Positions 24,588 to 33,559 of a stretch of 64,000 bases of DNA are shown here, in pieces. The notes under the pieces are model-generated. The model saw nothing but the letters and a program-made list of their open reading frames with translations, made no database searches and was not told where the DNA came from. Position numbers and translations under genes: made by a program. Positions within the stretch are counted from its first letter, which is position 1. Each line of letters begins with the position of its first letter. The stretch is from Streptomyces sp. NBRC 110611 (GTDB taxonomy: Bacteria > Actinomycetota > Actinomycetes > Streptomycetales > Streptomycetaceae): NCBI RefSeq assembly GCF_001590865.1, contig NZ_BBUY01000011.1, positions 124,001 through 188,000 on the forward strand, in the 5' to 3' direction.

Positions 24588-25208
24588 ATGGCAGCGACCA
24601 GGGCGTTGGCGGAGTACCACCGTAAACGTGACTTCGCGAAGACCGGGGAGCCGAAGGGTGACCGGGCCGGCACCTCTCGTGACCGTCCGTGCTTCGTGGT
24701 GCAGATCCACGATGCCAGCACACTCCACTTCGACTTCCGCCTGGAGGCGGACGGAGTACTGAAGTCGTGGTCGGTGCCCAAGGGGCCCTCGGACGATCCG
24801 CACGACAAGCGACTGGCCGTGCCGACGGAGGACCACCCGCTGGCGTACCGGGACTTCGAAGGGATCATCGCCGAGGGCGAGTACGGCGCCGGCACCGTCA
24901 TCATCTGGGACGAGGGCACCTACCGAAACCTCACCACCGACCGTCACGGCGAGGAGGTCGGCCTCGCCGACGCCCTGGAGAAGGGGCACGCGTCGTTCCG
25001 GCTCGACGGATCCAAGCTGCACGGCGACTACGCGCTCACCAGGATCCGAACGGGCCAGGCCGGCGACCGTGCCGCCTGGCTGCTGGTGAAGCACGACGGC
25101 AAGCGCGCCGCCGCCCACGGCACGCCCGACCCCCGCCGCGCGCGGTCGGTGCGCAGCGGGCGCACGCTGAAACAGCTCGCGGCCGAAGCTCCGGGAGACC
25201 GCACGTGA
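24588..25208 (+). CDS. LigD 3'-phosphoesterase domain protein
   Basis: 206 residues corresponding to the PE domain of LigD. Key pieces: FVVQIHDASTLHFDFRLEADGVLKSWSVPKGPS (metal-binding His, HFDFR) and DHPLAYRDFEGIIAEGEYGAGTVIIWDEGTY. It trims 3'-phosphate/ribonucleotide ends during non-homologous end joining. It overlaps the ligase gene by GTGA, so the split LigD is translated as a coupled trio. ATG 24588. Confidence 0.9.
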   Translation: MAATRALAEYHRKRDFAKTGEPKGDRAGTSRDRPCFVVQIHDASTLHFDFRLEADGVLKSWSVPKGPSDDPHDKRLAVPTEDHPLAYRDFEGIIAEGEYGAGTVIIWDEGTYRNLTTDRHGEEVGLADALEKGHASFRLDGSKLHGDYALTRIRTGQAGDRAAWLLVKHDGKRAAAHGTPDPRRARSVRSGRTLKQLAAEAPGDRT

Positions 25209-26224
25209 GGGCGGGATTCCTCGACCGCGTGCCGGAGCGGCAACGGCAGCTGCTCCGCCACGCACCGCGCGCCCGGTCGACCGGGCCGCCGATGCTGGCC
25301 GTCCTCAGCGACCGCCGCGCCTTCGACGACGGTTGGCTCTTCGAGCGGAAGCTGGACGGTGTCCGGGCCCTGGCCCGGCGCGACACCGACAAGGTGCGCC
25401 TGACGTCCCGGAGCGGCAAGCCGCTGAACGCCACCTACCCCGAACTCGTCGACGCGCTGGCCGCACAGGACTGCGAGGACTTCACCGTGGACGGTGAGAT
25501 CGTCGCGCTGAGCCACGGCCGCACGGACTTCTCCCTGCTGCAGCAGCGGATGGGGCTGACGGATCCGGCCGCTGTCCGGGCCAGCCGCGTCGCGGTCCAC
25601 TACTACCTCTTCGACCTCCTCCGCCTGGACGGTTACGACATCACCGGGCTGCCGCTGCGCACCCGCAAGGCGCTGCTGCGTGACGCCCTGGAATTCCGCG
25701 CTCCGTTGCGGTTCACGCCGCACCGCAATCAGGGCGGCCAGGACCTGCTGGACCAGGCATGTGCCCGTGACTGGGAGGGGCTGATCGCCAAACGCGCCGG
25801 CGACGCCTACGTCCGCAAGCGCTCCACCAGCTGGCTGAAGCTCAAATGCAGCGCAGGGCAGGAGTTCGTCATCGGCGGCTTCACCGAACCGGCCGGCAGC
25901 CGTGTGGGGTTCGGGGCCCTGCTGGTGGGCTACTACCAGGACGGCCGGCTGCGGTATGCGGGCAAGGTCGGCACCGGCTACGACACCGCCACCCTCGTCG
26001 AGCTGCGCCGCCGCCTCGACGGCCTGGTCCGGTCCCGCTGTCCGTTCGTCGACGAGGTCGGCGAACGGACGGCGCACTGGGTGCGGCCCAGGCTGGTCGG
26101 CCAGTTCGACTTCACCGAGTGGACCCGGGCCGGCCGGCTGCGTCACCCGCGCTTCCTGGGGCTGCGCGACGACAAGCACGCCACCGACGTGATCCGCGAG
26201 CGGCCGGCCGGAGGGACGTCATGA
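25205..26224 (+). CDS. ATP-dependent DNA ligase (LigD-type ligase domain)
   Basis: 339 residues. The adenylation lysine motif is KLDGVR, followed by VDGEIVAL, YYLFDLL, EGLIAKR and WLKLKC, the nucleotidyltransferase motifs, then an OB-fold. It seals nicked DNA ends in end joining. GTG 25205 overlaps the phosphoesterase stop, and its own stop overlaps the ATG of the polymerase gene. It lacks fused PE and polymerase domains, which are separate genes here. Confidence 0.9.
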   Translation: MRAGFLDRVPERQRQLLRHAPRARSTGPPMLAVLSDRRAFDDGWLFERKLDGVRALARRDTDKVRLTSRSGKPLNATYPELVDALAAQDCEDFTVDGEIVALSHGRTDFSLLQQRMGLTDPAAVRASRVAVHYYLFDLLRLDGYDITGLPLRTRKALLRDALEFRAPLRFTPHRNQGGQDLLDQACARDWEGLIAKRAGDAYVRKRSTSWLKLKCSAGQEFVIGGFTEPAGSRVGFGALLVGYYQDGRLRYAGKVGTGYDTATLVELRRRLDGLVRSRCPFVDEVGERTAHWVRPRLVGQFDFTEWTRAGRLRHPRFLGLRDDKHATDVIRERPAGGTS

Positions 26225-27147
26225 GCGCCGCAACGAGCCCCGCACGGAAGTTGCGGGCCGGACGCCGCACCGTGGAGATCAACCGCCCGGACAAGGTGCT
26301 CTTCCCCCGGGACGGCCTCACCAAGGCCGACCTGGCCGAGTACTACCGCAGCGCCGCCCGGGCGATGCTGCCGCACCTGCGCGGCCGCCCGCTGATGCTG
26401 GAGCGCCACCCCGACGGAATCGACGGCGAGGGCTTCATGCAGAAGGACGTGCCGGACTACTTCCCCGACTGGGTGCACACGGCCGAGCTGCCCAAGGAGG
26501 ACGGCAGTGTCACCCACGTACTCTGCGACGACACGGCCACCCTGCTCTACCTCGCCGACCAGGCGTGCATCACACCGCACCGCTGGCTGGCGAAGGCCGA
26601 CCGCCCCGACTGCCCCGACCGCCTGGTGTTCGACCTGGACCCGCCCGCCGACGACTTCGCCCCGGTACGGGAGGCCGCCGGCCTGCTGCATGACCTCCTG
26701 GACGAACTGCGCCTGCCCAGCGCCCTGATGACCACCGGATCCCGGGGCCTGCACGTCCTGGTCCCGCTGGACCGTCGCACGCCCTTCGACGATGTCCGTG
26801 CCTTCGCCCGCGATGCCGCCGAGCTGCTCGCCGGCCGGCACCCCGACCGCCTCACCACCGAACCCAGGAAGGACGCCCGGCGCCACCGGCTCTACCTCGA
26901 CGTACAGCGCAACGCCTACGCCCAGACCGCCGTCGCACCGTACGCCGTGCGCGCACTGCCGGGCGCCCCCATCGCCACACCACTGGCCTGGCCGGAACTG
27001 GATGAACCCGGCCTCGCCGCGCAACGGTGGACGCTGGAGACGATCGGCGAGCGCCTGCACGACAACCCTTGGCGGGACAGCCTGCGGCGCGGCCGTTCCC
27101 TCACCCCCGCCCGCCGCCGCCTGGCGCGCCTGTGCCGCGCCGGGTGA
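26221..27147 (+). CDS. LigD polymerase (AEP primase-like) domain protein
   Basis: 308 residues of the archaeo-eukaryotic-primase-type polymerase domain. Blocks include INRPDKVLFP, GFMQKDVPDYFPDWV, LVFDLDPP (catalytic Asp pair), TTGSRGLHVLVPL and RLYLDVQRNAYAQTAVAPYAVRALPGAPIATPL. It fills gaps, preferably with ribonucleotides, at broken ends. Third gene of the coupled set. No ku gene is present within the window. Confidence 0.9.
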   Translation: MSAATSPARKLRAGRRTVEINRPDKVLFPRDGLTKADLAEYYRSAARAMLPHLRGRPLMLERHPDGIDGEGFMQKDVPDYFPDWVHTAELPKEDGSVTHVLCDDTATLLYLADQACITPHRWLAKADRPDCPDRLVFDLDPPADDFAPVREAAGLLHDLLDELRLPSALMTTGSRGLHVLVPLDRRTPFDDVRAFARDAAELLAGRHPDRLTTEPRKDARRHRLYLDVQRNAYAQTAVAPYAVRALPGAPIATPLAWPELDEPGLAAQRWTLETIGERLHDNPWRDSLRRGRSLTPARRRLARLCRAG

Positions 27148-27327
27148 CCGCCTGCCCCATGGGAAGTGCGGCCGAACGGCCGTCCGGTGTCGGCGGACAT
27201 GAGGCTGTTGGGGCAGACCTTGGGGGCAGACCACGGTCTGCTGCCGCGTGGCGCGCGTCCCGCACAGGGAATCGGAGGCACCATCACCACAGGACAGCCG
27301 CACAGCTCGGGATACGGCAGGGACGTC

Positions 27328-28071
27328 ATGCCAGAGCCGACCTCGGACCGCAGGGCAGCCGCCGAACGCTTCTCACGGCGCGACGAGGCACGTCCCGGCT
27401 CCGCCGGGCAGCGGTACGACGCGGGCCCCTACGTGCCCCGGCGCGGAGGAATCGCGGCTCTTCGGCGTGCCGCGGAGGACTGCCAGGGCTGCCCGCTGTA
27501 CCAGGACGCTTCGCAAACCGTGTTCGGAGCGGGCGATGCCTCGGCCCGCGCCATGTTCGTCGGCGAGCAGCCGGGTGACCAGGAGGACCGCCAGGGCGAG
27601 CCGTTCGTCGGGCCGGCCGGCGGTCTGCTGAAGAAGGCGATGCGGGAGGCCGGCCTCGACGTGGATCAGGCGTACTTCACCAACGCGGTGAAGCATTTCA
27701 AGTTCACCCTCGCGACGAAGGGCAAGCGTCGGATCCACAAGCCCCCCAGCCTGCGGGAGATGTCGGCCTGCCGTCCTTGGCTGACTGCCGAGTTGCGCCT
27801 GGTCGGCCCGGAGGTGGTGGTGGCGCTCGGGGCTACCGCCGGCAAGGCGCTGCTGGGGCCGTCGTTCCGGGTGACGAAGGACCGGGGCGCGCTCATCCCC
27901 CTGCCGGAGGAGCACGAACCGGGAGGCAGGAGGACAGGTCAGGCAGGCGAAGGGGGGTATGTCGTGGCGACGGTCCACCCGGCGGCGATTCTGCGTGCCG
28001 AGGACCGGAGGAAACCGTATGAGGGGTTGGTGTCGGATCTGCGGGTGGCTGCCGGGGCACTGGCCCGGTAG
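27328..28071 (+). CDS. UdgX-type uracil-DNA-binding glycosylase
   Basis: 247 residues of the UDG superfamily. Motifs: iron-sulfur cysteines (CQGC, and CRPWL further on), FVGEQPGDQED (water-activating loop), TNAVKHFKF and the C-terminal TVHPAAILRA. The decisive feature is the KRRIH insertion (residues 133-137) unique to UdgX, whose His forms a covalent bond with the uracil-derived site in the mycobacterial enzyme. So this protein probably traps uracil-DNA instead of turning over. In the position of the family-4 NxVKCRPP cysteine it reads His (VKHFKF). ATG 27328 is preferred. Confidence 0.87.
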   Translation: MPEPTSDRRAAAERFSRRDEARPGSAGQRYDAGPYVPRRGGIAALRRAAEDCQGCPLYQDASQTVFGAGDASARAMFVGEQPGDQEDRQGEPFVGPAGGLLKKAMREAGLDVDQAYFTNAVKHFKFTLATKGKRRIHKPPSLREMSACRPWLTAELRLVGPEVVVALGATAGKALLGPSFRVTKDRGALIPLPEEHEPGGRRTGQAGEGGYVVATVHPAAILRAEDRRKPYEGLVSDLRVAAGALAR

Positions 28072-28156
28072 CCGGCCTCTGCTTCCGGTGCCCCGTCCGT
28101 GGGGCTTCGTCGCGGCTCCGCGCGCGCCTGTCGGGGAATCGGGGTACGGAGGGAAC

Positions 28157-28948
28157 ATGCAACGCATCACGGCGATGGTGGGCGGCTGCCCGATGGTGGC
28201 CTGGCGACGTGCCGGGCGGCGTCCCTCGGTGGTCTGCCTCCACGGCGCCGGAGTGTCCAGCAGGGAGTTCCAGCCGTTCGTCGAGGTGCTGGGCCGTGAC
28301 CGTGACGCGTGGACCGTCGATCTCCCCGGGTTCGGCGCCAGTGGCAGGCCTCCGCACCCGCTCGTCCTGCGGGCGCTGGCCGACGCGGTCGTCGAGTGGC
28401 TGGCCGCTGTCGACCTGGACCAGGCCGTACTTCTCGGGGGTTCGTTCGGCTGTCAGGTGGCCGTCGACGCCGCTGTCCGGCACCCGGACCGTATCGCGGG
28501 CCTGGTGCTGGTGGGACCGACCGTCGACCCCGCGGCGCGCAGCTTCGCCCGCCAACTGCTGCGCTGGATGCGCAATTCCCCGCACGAGCGGCTCTCGATG
28601 GCACCGCTCAACCTCGCCGACTACCGCGACGCGGGCCTGCGCCGCGTCGTCGGCGCCTTCGTCGAAACGCTGCGTGACCGTATGGAGGACAAGCTGCCGA
28701 GTGTCACCGTGCCGACGTTGGTGGTCCGAGGGGCGAGGGACCGGATGGTCCCCCAGGACTGGGCGGAGGAGGTGACCCGGCTGCTTCCCGCAGGCCGGCT
28801 GGCGGTGGTACCCGACGCCGGCCACATGGTTCCCTACCGGCGGCCGCATGCGCTGGCAGGCCTCGTCGACGATTTCCTCACCCACGAATGCGAGGGCGGC
28901 GGGGCGGGCGACGGAACACGGCCGGGGGACAGGAGGGCAGCGGGATGA
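28157..28948 (+). CDS. Alpha/beta hydrolase
   Basis: 263 residues with a full catalytic set: oxyanion loop VCLHGAG, nucleophile elbow LGGSFGCQ, acid in GARDRMVP and His in DAGHMVPYRRP. Likely an esterase or epoxide/C-C hydrolase-like enzyme of unknown substrate. ATG 28157 follows ggaggga. It overlaps the next gene by ATGA, so the two are coupled and probably work together. Confidence 0.82.
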   Translation: MQRITAMVGGCPMVAWRRAGRRPSVVCLHGAGVSSREFQPFVEVLGRDRDAWTVDLPGFGASGRPPHPLVLRALADAVVEWLAAVDLDQAVLLGGSFGCQVAVDAAVRHPDRIAGLVLVGPTVDPAARSFARQLLRWMRNSPHERLSMAPLNLADYRDAGLRRVVGAFVETLRDRMEDKLPSVTVPTLVVRGARDRMVPQDWAEEVTRLLPAGRLAVVPDAGHMVPYRRPHALAGLVDDFLTHECEGGGAGDGTRPGDRRAAG

Positions 28949-30339
28949 AGGCGTCCAGCGCCGTCGCCGCGTTCGACTCGGCCACCGGCATGCTGCGCGC
29001 CCTGTCCCGTTTCCACACGGGCCGGGACGTGCCGGCCATCGGCCAGGTCCCGGCCGCACTCGAGCTGCCGATGTCCGGACTGCTCGGCGCTGTGAACCGG
29101 CTGCCGGTCAAGGCCAGGGAGTGGGTGTACGCGGCGAGCGGCTGGGCCGAGGCCATCCCGCTGCGCAGGGTCGGCGATGTGCGTGCGGATGATCTCGCCA
29201 CATGGGTCACCCGTCACTACCCCCGCCGCCGCTATCCCGTGATCTTCGTCGGGTCCGCCAACGGCGCACTGGTCCACCTCGCCGCCGCGCTCGACGCGGC
29301 GTGGCTGCCGCAGACGCTTCTGCTGCCCGTGCGCCGCCGTGGCGTTTCCCCGGACGATCCATGTGGCGACCTCGCCGCGGTGGAGGGGGCAGGCCGAGCG
29401 CTGCTCGCCGCCAACCCCGACTTCGTACTGCATCACATGCACGACCCCAACCAGGACCGGCTCATGATCGCCGGAATGACGTACTTCCGGGCCAAGTGGT
29501 GCCGGCTGCCCGAGGCGTACCGCCGGTTCATCCGCCACCACCTCGCCCCCGGCGGCAGGATCGTCGCCGTCGACTGCACCTTGACCTGGCCCACCACCAG
29601 GGTCGATGACCGGTATGTGTTCCAGTTCGGTGCGCTCGGCGACGCGACACCGGAGGAGTACCGCCGGGGCGGTCCTCGCGTCACCGACCTGCTCGCCCGC
29701 TACGGCGCCACAGCGCGCCGCTGGGACCCGCCCGCCGCCGACGGCGAGAGTCCCGAGGCGGAGTGGGGCATGCAGCCGGCGCTGCTCGACGACCTCTCCT
29801 CCTTCGCCGAGCGGCACCGGCTCGACCTGGACCTCCTGCGCTTCGACACCCCACAACGTCTCAGCCCTGCCGTCGCCGACCTCTACCGCTCCTGGTACGC
29901 GGGCCGGAACCTGCCCGCCGACCGCCTCCTCGTCGAGTCGTTCCTGCTGCTCGACCCCTGGCAGGCGCTGCGCACCGGCTCGGTGCCGTACTGGGCCGTC
30001 TTCGGCACCGAGACGTTCCGCGCGGGCCTCGAGGCGTACTTGGATTCCACCGATCCGTATGACGAGATCCGCGTCCTGCTGTTCAACCACGGCACCGAAT
30101 CCATCGGCCTGGCCAGTGCGGACGACTGGCGGCGCACGGCCGCTCGGGCCCGCAAGATCGGTGTGCTGACCGGCATGGACGCCACCGCCTACCCACGCGA
30201 CTTCGCCAGCCTGGTCCGCGCGCATCGCGAGCTGCGCAAGATCCGCACCCGCTATCCGATGCCGTTGCCGCTGGACACGGCAGACGCCGCCGCCGTTCTG
30301 ACGAACCGTGACGAGGTCATCTGGCGGCCGGCCAGGTGA
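28945..30339 (+). CDS. Unrecognised 464-residue protein coupled to the hydrolase
   Basis: No family recognised. Residues 90-200 resemble an alpha/beta Rossmann or hydrolase-like core (YPVIFVGSANGALVHLAAALDAAWLPQTLLLPV), but the elbow reads GSANG with no nucleophile. Later blocks AGMTYFRAKWCRLPEAYRRFIRHHLAPGGRIVAVDCTLTWP and YDEIRVLLFNHGTESIGLAS suggest a second conserved domain. It overlaps the hydrolase stop by ATGA. A cytoplasmic protein is expected (no signal or membrane segments). Confidence 0.75.
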   Translation: MKASSAVAAFDSATGMLRALSRFHTGRDVPAIGQVPAALELPMSGLLGAVNRLPVKAREWVYAASGWAEAIPLRRVGDVRADDLATWVTRHYPRRRYPVIFVGSANGALVHLAAALDAAWLPQTLLLPVRRRGVSPDDPCGDLAAVEGAGRALLAANPDFVLHHMHDPNQDRLMIAGMTYFRAKWCRLPEAYRRFIRHHLAPGGRIVAVDCTLTWPTTRVDDRYVFQFGALGDATPEEYRRGGPRVTDLLARYGATARRWDPPAADGESPEAEWGMQPALLDDLSSFAERHRLDLDLLRFDTPQRLSPAVADLYRSWYAGRNLPADRLLVESFLLLDPWQALRTGSVPYWAVFGTETFRAGLEAYLDSTDPYDEIRVLLFNHGTESIGLASADDWRRTAARARKIGVLTGMDATAYPRDFASLVRAHRELRKIRTRYPMPLPLDTADAAAVLTNRDEVIWRPAR

Positions 30340-30457
30340 CCGCCGGACCCAGGTGCGCGCCGGCTCGGGTGCGGGCAGCAGCACTTGCCCCGCTCGTAGT
30401 GGAGGACCAGAGTGAAAGGGAGGCCTCGTGGCGAGCCGTGCCTGAGGGAGTGCGGTC

Positions 30458-30727
30458 ATGAAACGCTCACGCACGGGAACCGAACCGGTCACTGCCCGCA
30501 GTGCGCTACGGCTCCGGCTGATCCTCGCGTCCGGCGCCCTGGTGGTCTTCGCCACGGGAACCATCCGCTTCGCGAGCTGGGCGCGCGCCTCCCAGCCGAA
30601 CGATTCACCCGGTCCCACCGTCCTTCTCGCCCTCTCCGTCGTCTGCGGTGTGCTCGCCCTCGTCGCGGCACTGGACCTCGTCGTCATCCTGCGCCGCTGC
30701 CGCCGCGAGCAGCGTCCGGGCGGATGA
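30458..30727 (+). CDS. Small membrane protein, DUF6343-like
   Basis: 89 residues with two hydrophobic helices (RLILASGALVVFATGTI and VLLALSVVCGVLALVAALDLVVIL) and short basic ends. This layout matches a small streptomycete membrane family. The function is unknown. ATG 30458. Confidence 0.7.
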   Translation: MKRSRTGTEPVTARSALRLRLILASGALVVFATGTIRFASWARASQPNDSPGPTVLLALSVVCGVLALVAALDLVVILRRCRREQRPGG

Positions 30728-30895
30728 GGGGCTGTTCGAGCGGCAGGGCCGGGCTCGTCGGGCGATGATGGAGTACGAAGACGTGTGCGTCCGCGCGAAG
30801 GCGGACGGCACGTGTCCGCGCTTCGGGACACCTGCTTCGACAGACAGCCTCGTCCCGCCCAGTGGGTTGAGTCGTTCATGTCTTGGAGGCTCAAG

Positions 30896-31252
30896 ATGTA
30901 TACGACCAGGACAGCAGTGGCGGTAGGTCTGATGGGCGTCGCCGCACTGGTGTTTTCGGCTCCGGCCGTGGTGCCCGCCGAACAGAGCGCGGCCGCGGCC
31001 CCCAGCGTGGTCTGCGGAACGGAGCGTGTCTCCGGGCTCGCTGTGATGGCCGACGAAGCCGTGCCGTGTTCCACCGCGCTCCAGGTGGCGAGTGCCTACA
31101 CCAAGGTGTGGAAGAGCGCCGGTGACTCAGGTGTCCTGGTCCGTGTCGGGGATGCCACGTGGAGATGCCAGGAGCGGCAGGGCGATCCGAATCCGTACCA
31201 GAGATGTGTCAACACGGCCGACAGCGGCCAGTGGGTCACGCTCGTGTCGTAG
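30896..31252 (+). CDS. Small secreted protein
   Basis: 118 residues. ATG 30896 has a perfect ggagg 7 bases upstream and begins a signal peptide (TRTAVAVGLMGVAALVFSAP, cleavage probably after AAAA). The mature part of about 80 residues has four cysteines (VCGTE, VPCST, WRCQE, QRCVN), suggesting disulfides. No known domain. Probably an exported binding or enzyme-inhibitor-like protein (speculative). Confidence 0.7.
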   Translation: MYTTRTAVAVGLMGVAALVFSAPAVVPAEQSAAAAPSVVCGTERVSGLAVMADEAVPCSTALQVASAYTKVWKSAGDSGVLVRVGDATWRCQERQGDPNPYQRCVNTADSGQWVTLVS

Positions 31253-31288
31253 CGGGGCCTGCCGGACGTCACTGGGGGCTGTTGGGTG

Positions 31289-31723
31289 ATGGCACAGCCG
31301 ACGATCAAGGGGGATCAGCTCATCCTCCGTCTGACGTGGTCGGAGAAGGTGGCCGCGAGGCGCGGCCGGGTGCGTGTGCCGCTCTCCGCTGTGCGCACCG
31401 CGGTGATCGAACCGGACTGGTGGCGTGCCCTCCGGGGGAGGTGCGGACGAGGCGTCTGGGCGCCCGGAGTGGTCTGCGTCGGCGTACGCCGGCACGTGGC
31501 CGGAAGGGATTTTGTGGCGGTACGGCCCGGTGCGCCGGTGCTGTGCATCGGGCTGCTGGCGCCCTCGCCCTTCCGGCTCCTCGTCGTCTCCGTACCGGAT
31601 CCCGACGCCACGGCGGCCTGGCTGCGCAGTGTCGCACCGAACCTCGTCGCCGCTGCCGGCGGTGGGCTGTGGCGGTCGCTGCCCGTGCCCGAGGAGTCGC
31701 CGGAAGCGGGGAATGTAACGTGA
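31289..31723 (+). CDS. Hypothetical protein, PH-like
   Basis: 144 residues. Beta-rich pattern with conserved blocks RVPLSAVRTAVIEPDWWRALRG and GRDFVAVRPGAPVLCIGL, ending in an amphipathic helix (PDATAAWLRSVAP). This pattern of strands then a helix is like bacterial PH domains. The function is unknown. ATG 31289 follows ggggg. Confidence 0.65.
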   Translation: MAQPTIKGDQLILRLTWSEKVAARRGRVRVPLSAVRTAVIEPDWWRALRGRCGRGVWAPGVVCVGVRRHVAGRDFVAVRPGAPVLCIGLLAPSPFRLLVVSVPDPDATAAWLRSVAPNLVAAAGGGLWRSLPVPEESPEAGNVT

Positions 31724-31808
31724 GAAATACGCAGGAGCCGGGCGCCGGGGGAGCAGGTGTGCCCCGGGTTGTGTGGGGGCCGCGCAGACTCGACGGAGGA
31801 GGCCCACG

Positions 31809-32369
31809 ATGGCTCGGATCGCGCTTCGTGACCCCGCCACGATGACCCCGCGCGAGCGGGAGCTCTACGACCTGTTCCCCATCAACCTGGTACGGGCCAT
31901 GCTCGTCGCGGACCCCGATATCACCGAGGCTTTCCTGCGCCAGGGCAACGCACTGCAGAATGCGGCACTGAGCCCCGCCCTGCGGGAACTCACGATCCTG
32001 CGGGTCGCCGCCCTCACCGGCTGCGACTATGAGCGCCACCACCACGAGCCGCGGGCGAAACAGGTGGGCGTCCCCGACCAGGACATCGCCGCGGCCACGA
32101 CCGGCGATCTCTCCGCCCTCGACCCCACGCAGGCCGCGCTGTTGCGCTACGCCGAGGAGTGCGTGACCCAGCAGAAGGCCGACGCCGCGACCTTCGAGGC
32201 CGCCCGCGCCGCGCTGGGTGAGGAAGGTACGGCGATCGCCACCATGCTCATCGGCCACTACGTCCTGAACGCGATCTTTGCGGAGAACCTCGAAGTCGAC
32301 GTCGACCAGCGGCCACCCGACTGGTCCGCCGCTGACAACACGGGCCGCGCGCGGCGAGAGGAGAGGTGA
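31809..32369 (+). CDS. Carboxymuconolactone decarboxylase/AhpD-like family protein
   Basis: 186 residues. ALSPALRELTILRVAALTGCDYERHHHEPRAKQVGV is the CMD/AhpD core, here with one Cys and a Glu-His set rather than the CxxC peroxidase pair, so a proton-relay or unknown activity is expected. DLSALDPTQAALLRYAEECV is the second conserved helix. ATG 31809 follows ggaggagg. It could form a unit with the phosphotriesterase-like gene 135 bases downstream. Confidence 0.8.
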   Translation: MARIALRDPATMTPRERELYDLFPINLVRAMLVADPDITEAFLRQGNALQNAALSPALRELTILRVAALTGCDYERHHHEPRAKQVGVPDQDIAAATTGDLSALDPTQAALLRYAEECVTQQKADAATFEAARAALGEEGTAIATMLIGHYVLNAIFAENLEVDVDQRPPDWSAADNTGRARREER

Positions 32370-32504
32370 GGCGTCGCAGTCGCCACGCCTCGTCGCGGCG
32401 GTTTGGCTTGCCGGTCGGTCGTCACCGATGCAGCCTGGAAACACCAGCGCGCGGTCGGACCCGACGTGTCGCCGCAGGTTCCACGACCGCAAGGGAGTAC
32501 TGCG

Positions 32505-33503
32505 ATGACCACGGTAAATGCCATCGGCGGCCCGGTGGACACGGCCGGCCTCGGACGCACCTACATGCACGAGCACATCTTCGTCTTCAACCCCGACATC
32601 CAGCAGAACTGGCCGCAGGCGTGGGGCAACACCGACGACCGGGTCGCGGATGCGGTCGGGCAGTTGCGTGAACTCGCCCAGCAGGGCGTGAAGACGATCG
32701 TCGAATGTACGGCGCCGGGCAACGGCCGCAACGTTCCGCTCATGCAGAAGGTCGCCAGGCAGGTGCCCGAACTCACCATCATCGTCTCGACCGGCCTGTA
32801 CACCATCCGTGACCTGCCGCTCACGTTCTCCGCGCGCCCGGCGCTCCAGCGCCTGGGGATCGACCAACCCGAACCGCTCATCGACAACTGCGTCCGTGAC
32901 ATCAAGGAGGGCATCGCCGGCACCGGCGGCGTCAAGGCCGGACACCTCAAGTGCGCCATCGACGAATTCGGCCTGACCGAGGACATCGAGCGGGTGATGC
33001 GTGCCATGGCCGCAGTGCACCACCAGACGGGCGTCCCGATCACCGTGCACACCCACCCCGACTCCAAGACCGGGCTGGAGGTCAAGAGGGTGATCTGCGA
33101 CGAAGAGGGAGTCGTTCCGCACCGCGTGGTGCTCGGACACAGTGGGGACACCACCTCGCTGGACCACCTGCGCGAGCTGGCCGACCACGGCTTCTGGCTC
33201 GGCTTCGACCGTTTCGGCGTCAACCTCCCTCCTGGCCATGGGCTTCCGACGTACGAGTCCCGCAACAAGACCCTGATCGAGATGTGCGACTTGGGGTACG
33301 CCGATCGCATCGTCCTGTCCCACGACGTGAACTGCTACATCGACTGGATCGACGAGAAGCTGCGCCACGCGCTGCTGCCCGACTGGAACTTCCTGCACCT
33401 CGGCAACCAGGTACTGCCGGACATCCGCAGAGGCGGCGTGACCGACGAGCAGATCAACACGATGCTCGTCGACAACCCACGCCGCATCTTCGAAGGGACT
33501 TGA
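32505..33503 (+). CDS. Phosphotriesterase family metal-dependent hydrolase
   Basis: 332 residues, amidohydrolase (beta/alpha)8 barrel. Metal ligands are visible: HxH at residues 22 and 24 (MHEH), later His in PITVHTHPD and VLGHSGD, Asp in LSHDVN. AGHLKCAID holds the likely carboxylated lysine. Natural substrates of this family are usually lactones, so lactonase activity is more likely than true phosphotriesterase (inference). ATG 32505 follows aagggag. Confidence 0.83.
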   Translation: MTTVNAIGGPVDTAGLGRTYMHEHIFVFNPDIQQNWPQAWGNTDDRVADAVGQLRELAQQGVKTIVECTAPGNGRNVPLMQKVARQVPELTIIVSTGLYTIRDLPLTFSARPALQRLGIDQPEPLIDNCVRDIKEGIAGTGGVKAGHLKCAIDEFGLTEDIERVMRAMAAVHHQTGVPITVHTHPDSKTGLEVKRVICDEEGVVPHRVVLGHSGDTTSLDHLRELADHGFWLGFDRFGVNLPPGHGLPTYESRNKTLIEMCDLGYADRIVLSHDVNCYIDWIDEKLRHALLPDWNFLHLGNQVLPDIRRGGVTDEQINTMLVDNPRRIFEGT

Positions 33504-33524
33504 CGTCACGCTGGACTGGGGGAG

Positions 33525-33549
33525 GGGCGGGCCGGTGCGGCCCGCCCCG
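33525..33549. terminator. GC-rich hairpin between convergent genes
   Basis: Perfect 10-base stem (ggggcgggcc / ggcccgcccc) with a 5-base loop, between the ends of the phosphotriesterase-like gene and the convergent cyanase gene. It can act in both directions. Confidence 0.75.
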
Positions 33550-33559
33550 GTGGTGTGGG

